Positions 1 to 5,144 of a DNA stretch of 5,710 bases are shown piece by piece. The notes beneath the pieces were generated by a model. That model had not been told where the DNA came from and searched no databases. It saw only the letters and a list, made by a program, of their open reading frames with translations. Every line of letters begins with the position of its first letter. The stretch's first letter is position 1. The translations under genes were made by a program, and so were the position numbers. Source of the DNA: Candidatus Heimdallarchaeota archaeon (GTDB lineage Archaea; Asgardarchaeota; Heimdallarchaeia; Heimdallarchaeales; Kariarchaeaceae); NCBI GenBank assembly GCA_022574115.1, contig JACZSS010000218.1:1-5710 (forward strand), written 5' to 3'.

Positions 1-11
1 TACGAGGTTAA

Positions 12-185
12 TTGCTATTGGAAATATTGTTTCAGAGAGGTACAACTGTATATTTTGGTCATCAATTCGATCCGGATTTAACCAATCTCCCCATTTTTGT
101 GCTAAACATGGTGTTTACAGTGTTAATGACAATATACTCTGCTTTCATTTCACTAAAAAATGAGCTGAAGGACCAATTTGAGTAG
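12..185 (+). CDS. Doubtful small ORF, possible single-pass membrane peptide
   Basis: This is an open frame of 57 codons after an in-frame TAA at 9-11, with TTG at 12 or 18 as the only early start options. The translation has a hydrophobic stretch in its second half (about residues 29-46, LPIFVLNMVF...) followed by a charged end (KNELKDQFE), which resembles a one-span membrane peptide or the tail of a membrane protein. No family is recognised. It has no ribosome binding site or clear promoter, and it is short enough to be chance in A+T-rich DNA. A second + frame (2-160) is also open here but gives a Cys- and Ser-rich sequence that looks non-coding. It could also be the end of an upstream gene broken by the TAA at 9-11; the window edge prevents a decision. 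Confidence 0.2.
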   Translation: MLLEILFQRGTTVYFGHQFDPDLTNLPIFVLNMVFTVLMTIYSAFISLKNELKDQFE

Positions 186-232
186 GTTATTCGGGTATCC
201 AACGAAGCTGATTGTGTGTAGTAATTTGCTAA

Positions 233-243
233 CTTTTTAATTA
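233..243 (+). promoter_or_regulatory. TATA-like box of the dehydrogenase gene
   Basis: The sequence CTTTTTAATTA is centred about 26 bases upstream of the GTG at 264. That is where an archaeal TATA box lies relative to a transcription start. If used, transcription would begin at or next to the start codon, giving a leaderless mRNA. No Shine-Dalgarno sequence lies between the box and the GTG, which agrees. The match to the archaeal consensus is only moderate in A+T-rich DNA. Confidence 0.4.
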
Positions 244-263
244 CGACCAAATTACTCAAATCT

Positions 264-1616
264 GTGAATTTATTGGAAATTCCTTACAAAAAATCTGAAA
301 CCGAAATTATAAATTCACGCCCGAAAATCACAATTATTGGATTGGGTAAAATGGGTATCCCCTTGTGTCTCGTTTTTACAAATGCAGGGTATGGCGTCCG
401 GGGATACGATATCTCCCAAAATCTGGTTGAGGCATTAAATAAAGGAGAAACAACGCTAAAAAATGAACCCTTAGTCAACGAGAGACTTCGGGCAGCAATC
501 TTAAAAAAGAAATTTAAGGCTTTTACTGATTTGAAAAAAGCAGTTTATGGAAGTTCATTTATTATTATTATTATACCAATTATCACGGATATCAACGGTC
601 AGACAGATTTGAGTTCATTGAACGAGATCTATTTGAAGCTTGAACAGTACATCGACCCGGGAGCAATTATCATCCAAGAATCAACACTTCCACCAGGAAT
701 CACTTCAGGACCGTTAAGAGATATTTTACAAGCAAACGGTAAAAAATCAGGAGTTGATTTTGGCCTCGTTTTTGCGCCCGAACGAACGTTTTCGGGTCGG
801 GTCATAGAGGACATCGAAGCTCGGTATCCAAAACTTGTCGGAGGGGACACCAAAAACGCGTCTGTTTTGGTTCAAAAATTGTATGAACAAGTTTGCGAGA
901 AGGGCGTTGTAGTTCTCTCAAATGCCACAACTGCAGAAGCAGTAAAAACATTCAAAGGTGCTTATCGAGATGCAAACATAGCAATTGCAAATCAATTAGC
1001 AATTCTCTCTGACTTGTATAAAGTTGATATATTGGAAATAATTGAAGCTGCGAACACAGAACCTTTTTCTCATATTCATAAGCCGGGTATAGGTGTAGGA
1101 GGTCACTGTATACCAATTTATCCTAAATTCTTGATAAACCAAGCTTTAGAAAAATCGTCGGATGCCGCTGTTTTTCAGACTGCTAGAGACATGAATGACT
1201 TCATGGTAAAATATTGCATCGAAGTCCTTAAGAAAACGGTAAATAAATTAAGTGGTGCAAAAATTCTCATACTTGGACTTGCATACCGAGGTGGGGTTAA
1301 AGAAGCAAGATATTCACCGACGCTCAGATTAATCCCCCAGTTAAGAAGCGAGGGTGCTATAATAAAATTACATGATCCGATGTTCAACGAGACAGAGGTC
1401 GACCAATTATTTGGTGCGGCGACGAACGAAAATTCAATTTCCGGAAATATTAATCTGTACGACATAGTCATCATCGTTACGGACCACGAGGAGTTTTATA
1501 ATACTGAAGAATTCTATGCGGATAAAATTGTTTTTGACGGACGTTATGTCTTAAAACCTGAAAAATCAAAAAAATTCAAATTGTTGCAGCCTGGACGCCT
1601 GTTTGTAATTGATTAA
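264..1616 (+). CDS. Nucleotide-sugar dehydrogenase (UDP-glucose/GDP-mannose dehydrogenase family)
   Basis: It is predicted to oxidise C6 of a nucleotide sugar (such as UDP-GlcNAc, UDP-ManNAc or UDP-Glc) to the uronic acid in two NAD+-dependent steps in the cytoplasm. The 450 residues match the family's length. The N-terminal Rossmann fold carries GLGKMG (26-31), followed by ESTLPPG (139-145) and APER with Glu173. The middle helix AEAVKTFKGAYRDANIAIANQLA has Lys228. The catalytic cysteine Cys282 is in GVGGHCIPIYP (277-287). The C-terminal domain starts near KILILGLAYRGGVKEARYSPT (333-353). Unusually, the positions normally held by active-site Thr, Asn and Asp are Ile106, Gly232 and Tyr286. From memory, related actinobacterial enzymes share PFSHIH...GGHCIPVYP, so this looks like an intact subgroup, not a decayed gene. 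The GTG start follows an in-frame stop at 222-224; a TTG at 273 is a weaker option. The exact substrate cannot be told. Confidence 0.88.
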   Translation: MNLLEIPYKKSETEIINSRPKITIIGLGKMGIPLCLVFTNAGYGVRGYDISQNLVEALNKGETTLKNEPLVNERLRAAILKKKFKAFTDLKKAVYGSSFIIIIIPIITDINGQTDLSSLNEIYLKLEQYIDPGAIIIQESTLPPGITSGPLRDILQANGKKSGVDFGLVFAPERTFSGRVIEDIEARYPKLVGGDTKNASVLVQKLYEQVCEKGVVVLSNATTAEAVKTFKGAYRDANIAIANQLAILSDLYKVDILEIIEAANTEPFSHIHKPGIGVGGHCIPIYPKFLINQALEKSSDAAVFQTARDMNDFMVKYCIEVLKKTVNKLSGAKILILGLAYRGGVKEARYSPTLRLIPQLRSEGAIIKLHDPMFNETEVDQLFGAATNENSISGNINLYDIVIIVTDHEEFYNTEEFYADKIVFDGRYVLKPEKSKKFKLLQPGRLFVID

Positions 1617-1626
1617 AATTAAAAAA
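1612..1626 (-). terminator. Possible T-rich terminator of the GT2 gene
   Basis: Read on the minus strand, the end of the GT2 gene is TTTTTTAATTTTAAT, which spans its stop codon. A second run of seven T lies about 50 bases further downstream, opposite the dehydrogenase gene. Oligo-T tracts without a hairpin are the usual intrinsic terminators in archaea. The evidence is base composition only, and such tracts are common in A+T-rich DNA. Confidence 0.3.
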
Positions 1627-2299
1627 CAGACTTAAAGAATTCCCATATTTGCGTCTTACCAATTTTTGAATCCCCAAACTCGCGATTTTTAAAAACGTAC
1701 CCAAATTGTTTAATTTTAGTCCGTCTCGGGAGAATTTTTAATATATCGAATAAGAGTTTATAGCCTTTTAATGCGAGGACGTTATTTTCTAATAGTGGTA
1801 AGAATACTTCGACCTTACCTCCAAAAAAACCACTCATTACGTCTTTTGGTATCTGTCTATGACGTAATCGAAGACTAAAGTGTGCTAAAAATTGAGCTGT
1901 AAACGACATTAACTTTCTTGTAAATGGCCAATCTTCCACCTTAATTCGAAATCCAATTATGACATCTGGATCATCCAACAGACATTTTATTGCATCCAAC
2001 AATGATTCAGGCGGATGTTGAAAATCTCCGTCTATCGTCATAAAATACTCCGTTTTGCAGTTCTCGATTCCCTCTTTAATGGAAGCCGTAAGACCAACAA
2101 TCTCTCTGTTCGAGCGATCTATAACGGTGACATAATCACCTGAATGTCGTGCAAGTTCCCGAGTATTGTCAGTCGATCCGTCATCAACAACAATTATTAA
2201 AATTTGTGGAATAAGTAGGCGGATCGTCTCACAAAGACGTCCTATATTTTCCTCCTCGTTAAGAGTTGGAATTATTACAGTAAGGTTTACTACCTCCAC
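1619..2299 (-). CDS. GT2 polyprenyl-phosphate sugar synthase, dolichol-phosphate mannosyltransferase-like
   Basis: It is predicted to transfer a sugar from a nucleotide donor (GDP-mannose in the best-known relatives, UDP-glucose in others) to dolichyl or another polyprenyl phosphate at the inner face of the membrane. The 226 residues form one GT-A domain: IIPTLNEEENIG (9-20), IIVVDDGSTDNT (35-46), the metal-binding acidic motif DGDFQHPPE (90-98), DVMSGFFGG (153-161), LKGYKLLFDIL (177-187) and FKNREFGDSKIG (203-214). It ends just after the SKIG motif with no membrane helix, like the short DPM1 type; longer relatives add a C-terminal membrane region. The GTG start is firm: an in-frame TAG lies two codons upstream and no other good start precedes IIPTLNE. 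It is divergent from the GT-C gene, a likely user of its product, and its stop is 2 bases from the dehydrogenase stop. Donor sugar is unknown. Confidence 0.87.
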   Translation of the reverse strand: MEVVNLTVIIPTLNEEENIGRLCETIRLLIPQILIIVVDDGSTDNTRELARHSGDYVTVIDRSNREIVGLTASIKEGIENCKTEYFMTIDGDFQHPPESLLDAIKCLLDDPDVIIGFRIKVEDWPFTRKLMSFTAQFLAHFSLRLRHRQIPKDVMSGFFGGKVEVFLPLLENNVLALKGYKLLFDILKILPRRTKIKQFGYVFKNREFGDSKIGKTQIWEFFKSVF

Positions 2300-2319
2300 G
2301 GGCTATTAATACAGAGACC

Positions 2320-2335
2320 ATAAATAGTCTTTTAC
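2320..2335 (-). promoter_or_regulatory. TATA box with BRE-like element for the GT2 gene
   Basis: On the minus strand GTAAAAGA (2328-2335) runs straight into CTATTTAT (2320-2327). This resembles an archaeal BRE followed by a TATA box. The box is centred about 25 bases upstream of the GTG at 2299, so the predicted transcription start coincides with the start codon and the mRNA would be leaderless. The lack of any Shine-Dalgarno sequence before the GTG agrees with this. Confidence 0.5.
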
Positions 2336-2344
2336 TTTTTGAAC

Positions 2345-2369
2345 AGCTTGATCGTAATGTTCTCAAGCT
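2345..2369. repeat. Perfect 7-bp inverted repeat in the divergent promoter region
   Basis: AGCTTGA (2345-2351) and TCAAGCT (2363-2369) are perfect reverse complements around an 11-base spacer. Two other short dyads overlap it: AACAG (2342-2346) with CTGTT (2381-2385), and GTAAT (2354-2358) with ATTAC (2371-2375). They lie upstream of both divergent TATA-like boxes, where a regulator binding as a dimer could control the synthase and the transferase together. No known operator is recognised, and arms of 5-7 bases can arise by chance. Confidence 0.3.
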
Positions 2370-2404
2370 AATTACATGAACTGTTTAGATTAGTGTAAAC
2401 TAAA

Positions 2405-2412
2405 CTATATTA
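2405..2412 (+). promoter_or_regulatory. TATA-like box of the GT-C gene
   Basis: CTATATTA is the best TATA-like match upstream of the ATG at 2456. Its expected transcription start is near 2435, which would leave a leader of about 20 bases. GGGAG at 2436-2440 is purine-rich but lies 15 bases from the ATG, too far for a normal Shine-Dalgarno sequence. TAAACTAAA at 2396-2404 is an alternative box. Confidence 0.3.
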
Positions 2413-2455
2413 AGAATTAGGACGGTGGTCGATTCGGGAGAAATCTTAATCCAAT

Positions 2456-4723
2456 ATGCTTCTTAACTACCTGCTTGTACCTTTTTCAATTCTAGCTGTG
2501 GGTAGTTTCACCATTGAAAAATTAAGAAAAATTGAACTTAGTGAGTTTAGACTCAGCGAATGGTTTGTCGAAGCGTTAACAATGGGTAGTTTCCTATTCA
2601 TGTTTCCCGCGGTTATTGTTGCGATAACCTTAGATGGACAATTGAACCGTTTTGTATACGGTTATTTTGGGATCTCATTACTTATCTTAATTCGTTATAT
2701 TTTAATTTTTATTAACGCAATAAGGCCAGACAAATTTGCACAAATCCAAACTTGGACAAAGACTAATGAATTAGGGGTTTTTTCATACACAGTAATCCTT
2801 CTATTAGCTGGATTTGTTTTCATAAATCTAATCTACCCTGAAAGAGGATGGGATGCCCTTCATTTTTATTTCCCGAATGGATTATATTTTTACTTGACTG
2901 ACGACATTCCACGTGATTTTAATGTCTTTAGCTTTTATCCTACTCACAAACCGCCCGTAAGTGCATTGTTGCTGACTTACAATTTTTACATCAATCCCGG
3001 TTTCTTCGGCCAACTTGTTCCCATACTTTACATCGTTGGATTGAGTTTCCTGATATTTCGAATGGGCGAAGAAATCAATTTACCTTATAGATATAGACTC
3101 GTCTCAATTATAACACTCCTTTTGACCCCTGCAGTCTATATGACCATTCTGGAATTCGCGTATTATCAAGAGTTACCCGTAAGTTTCTATTATTCGTCAG
3201 GATTGGTATACTACTATCTCTTTACTAAATCAAAAAGACGATATCATCTTTTAATTTCCTCGTTGGGTTTTGGTTTAGCAATCCTTTCAAAGATTTCAGG
3301 CTTTTCTTTTCTGATCATACTAATTTTGACGTTCAATTTAAAACTGAAAATGAATGATAAATACTTCCGTCCCGCATTTTTATTGTTATTAGGAGTCTTT
3401 ATCGTACGGAAAGCAATCATAGAAATTTATATTGGAACCGGTATTTTTATTTCAATTTTGATCGTTTTAACGTTTATCCAAATTTTTCACCAAAACAGGC
3501 TCGACTTAAATCAGTTGGTCTTACTACAAAATCGTCAAGTATTAGGGTTTCTACTTCCATTGCTTACACTCTTGCTTATCGGAGGAACATGGGTGTATCA
3601 TATGAGTCAAGTTCCAGGAGTGATTGACGAATTAGCAAATTTATACTTATTCACTGAAAAGCAAGGGATTAGGTGGTCTTTTGGTAGTAAAACTAATCCA
3701 TTGGAAACTTACACTGAAAATGCACAAGGTGTTTCATTTCTTGTCTCAATATTTTCAATTTTCGTGGGGAGTCAATTTTCATTATTTTTGTTAATACCAA
3801 AATTACTAGGCATACGCAGGGCATATTATGATTATCCAGAGATTAACCTCTGGCTGGGGTCTTTTTTGATCCTGTGGTTAACATTTTTCTCAACGGTGTC
3901 AATTCGTTATCTCTCAATAATATGGATACCACTTACTCTACTTACTGTTATCGGATTTAAGGAAATAATCGATTATTTTAATCTCCAAGAAATAGAAAGG
4001 CCTCTACTCTTGCTTGGTGCTGGAATAAACCTTCTCTTCTATTATCCACTTATTCCCTTTGAATTCCTTTCAGAATCATTCCACAATAGGATCTTCGATT
4101 ATCACAGTTCTATACTTCGGCTGATGATTTATGTTTCTGTTTTCTCACTATTCTCTTGGATCATGCTTAGACAACTTCAGAAATACGTAATCAATCATCA
4201 AGGAGAATTTAATAATAATAAAAGATTGAAAACAATTACAATTCTCATTGGATTAATCCTAATAATCGCACCAATTAGTTTTCAATTCGTACAATTAGCA
4301 TCGGTAGGGTTCGACATCGACGAATTTCAATCGGACTGGGCGTATGATAACAGAGCAACGGTTAGAGAAGTTTCTGACTATCTTATTAATCAACAAATGC
4401 CTTTAGACGCCATTACAATCGTTGTAAACTTTCCAGGATTATCATATTTCATAAAGCGGCCTGTGATAGATCTCCTATTCGCGATACGGTTCCTCGACGA
4501 GGATCAGCAGACTGAGCTTACAAATGAAAATTTAACAGAGGTTTATCAGGATTTCGTGTCACGAAATGTCAATTACATCGTGGAATTACTCGAAGGGCAT
4601 GTGTATTACGATGTCTACATAGCGCGTTTTCAATCTCGCTATCCATTTCTCGTATTAAATAATTCAACCTATACGCAACTAGTATTTTCAAATTCCGAAT
4701 TCGGACTCTGGGAGCTAATATAA
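2456..4723 (+). CDS. GT-C family membrane glycosyltransferase (ArnT/PMT-like)
   Basis: It is predicted to transfer a sugar from a polyprenyl-phosphate donor to a lipid, glycan or protein acceptor on the outer face of the cytoplasmic membrane. The 755 residues contain roughly 13-16 hydrophobic segments up to about residue 615. The first large outer loop after the fourth segment (about 127-165) holds ERGWDALHFYFP, with Asp133 as the likely catalytic acid, then TDDIP (148-152). HKPP (164-167) matches the KPP/HPP motif of ArnT and related enzymes. ELP (239-241) and LAILSK (274-279) match the DLP and LTK positions of the same family. A hydrophilic C-terminal domain (about 616-755) should lie outside. 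The ATG at 2456 is the first start after an in-frame TAA at 2447-2449. It faces away from the GT2 synthase, which could make its donor. Donor and acceptor are unknown, and it could act in N- or O-glycosylation or in glycolipid modification. Confidence 0.8.
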   Translation: MLLNYLLVPFSILAVGSFTIEKLRKIELSEFRLSEWFVEALTMGSFLFMFPAVIVAITLDGQLNRFVYGYFGISLLILIRYILIFINAIRPDKFAQIQTWTKTNELGVFSYTVILLLAGFVFINLIYPERGWDALHFYFPNGLYFYLTDDIPRDFNVFSFYPTHKPPVSALLLTYNFYINPGFFGQLVPILYIVGLSFLIFRMGEEINLPYRYRLVSIITLLLTPAVYMTILEFAYYQELPVSFYYSSGLVYYYLFTKSKRRYHLLISSLGFGLAILSKISGFSFLIILILTFNLKLKMNDKYFRPAFLLLLGVFIVRKAIIEIYIGTGIFISILIVLTFIQIFHQNRLDLNQLVLLQNRQVLGFLLPLLTLLLIGGTWVYHMSQVPGVIDELANLYLFTEKQGIRWSFGSKTNPLETYTENAQGVSFLVSIFSIFVGSQFSLFLLIPKLLGIRRAYYDYPEINLWLGSFLILWLTFFSTVSIRYLSIIWIPLTLLTVIGFKEIIDYFNLQEIERPLLLLGAGINLLFYYPLIPFEFLSESFHNRIFDYHSSILRLMIYVSVFSLFSWIMLRQLQKYVINHQGEFNNNKRLKTITILIGLILIIAPISFQFVQLASVGFDIDEFQSDWAYDNRATVREVSDYLINQQMPLDAITIVVNFPGLSYFIKRPVIDLLFAIRFLDEDQQTELTNENLTEVYQDFVSRNVNYIVELLEGHVYYDVYIARFQSRYPFLVLNNSTYTQLVFSNSEFGLWELI

Positions 4724-4741
4724 TCAAAAATTCAGTGAAAT

Positions 4742-4758
4742 GAACAAAGTATAAACTA
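4742..4758 (+). promoter_or_regulatory. BRE/TATA-like promoter of the 114-residue gene
   Basis: GAACAAAG (4742-4749) followed by TATAAACTA (4750-4758) resembles an archaeal BRE and TATA box. The predicted transcription start is near 4779, giving a leader of only a few bases before the ATG at 4786. This suggests the gene has its own promoter in the 62-base gap and is not simply co-transcribed with the GT-C gene. AGGT next to the ATG is too close to act as a Shine-Dalgarno sequence. Confidence 0.42.
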
Positions 4759-4785
4759 AATTCAATTTGACATCATCATATAGGT

Positions 4786-5130
4786 ATGAGTAAAGAATTT
4801 CGATCCCTATCCGAAAAATTGTTGGATGACCTCCATGAGCTCAAATACGATATGCAGGAAGACTACGATGAAGATGGGGTTCGGATTGTACAATTCAGAC
4901 GTCACACTGTTTGGATTACACTCCAAATAAAGGACGAAACCATTGACTTTGATGTATACGGAGATTTATCAGCAGGTATTTATGAATTGGGTGATTTACA
5001 CCTTCTTACTAGACGAATGTTGGAAGTAAAAAAAGTATGCCTGTCGTATGAAGCACGAGAGATGAATACCACCGAAAGACTATATCCAAAAAATCGCCAA
5101 GGAAAAGAAACCAAGACATCAGGATTATGA
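4786..5130 (+). CDS. Small acidic protein of unknown function
   Basis: I do not recognise a family. The 114-residue product has no signal peptide, membrane segment or Cys/His metal motif, so it is probably cytoplasmic. Its start is a charged, acidic, helix-like stretch (about 1-31, including MQEDYDEDG). Alternating hydrophobic residues follow that suggest an antiparallel beta sheet (VRIVQFRRHTVWITLQI and TIDFDVYGDLS, about 32-62). A predicted helix comes next (LGDLHLLTRRMLEVKK, about 68-83), and the polar tail from about 93 (NTTERLYPKNRQGKETKTSG) is basic and probably disordered. The ATG at 4786 is the first start after an in-frame TGA at 4768-4770. It lies 62 bases after the GT-C gene with its own likely promoter, and ends 14 bases from the stop of the opposing kinase gene. 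The ordered helix-sheet-helix pattern and clear start support a real gene. Confidence 0.65.
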   Translation: MSKEFRSLSEKLLDDLHELKYDMQEDYDEDGVRIVQFRRHTVWITLQIKDETIDFDVYGDLSAGIYELGDLHLLTRRMLEVKKVCLSYEAREMNTTERLYPKNRQGKETKTSGL

Positions 5131-5140
5131 TAGACTAATC
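5123..5140. repeat. Short inverted repeat between convergent genes
   Basis: GATTA (5123-5127) and TAATC (5136-5140) pair around an 8-base loop, extendable by one G-U pair in the + transcript. It overlaps the stop of the 114-residue gene and lies just before the stop of the opposing kinase gene. It could mark transcript ends for both, but the stem is short and no clear T tract follows it on either strand. Confidence 0.15.
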
Positions 5141-5144
5141 TGGA

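Noticed and set aside
2..163. Open + frame of 53 codons at the window start
   Set aside because: It is rich in Cys and Ser with no hydrophobic or family pattern, and it overlaps the slightly better frame at 12-185.
62..259. 65-codon open frame on the minus strand upstream of the dehydrogenase gene
   Set aside because: The translation shows no domain, membrane or coding-like pattern and its 5' end overlaps the promoter region of the + strand gene; it looks like chance.
284..1474. Three open frames on the minus strand (284-478, 629-853, 1175-1474)
   Set aside because: They lie wholly opposite the well-supported dehydrogenase gene and show no family motifs; they are shadows of it.
264..1616. 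Dehydrogenase gene as a decayed pseudogene because of its altered active-site positions
   Set aside because: The frame is complete at family length, the catalytic Cys, Lys and Glu and both Rossmann regions are kept, and similar changes are remembered in other members.
2436..2440. GGGAG as a Shine-Dalgarno sequence for the GT-C gene
   Set aside because: It is 15 bases from the ATG, beyond the usual spacing of about 5-10 bases.
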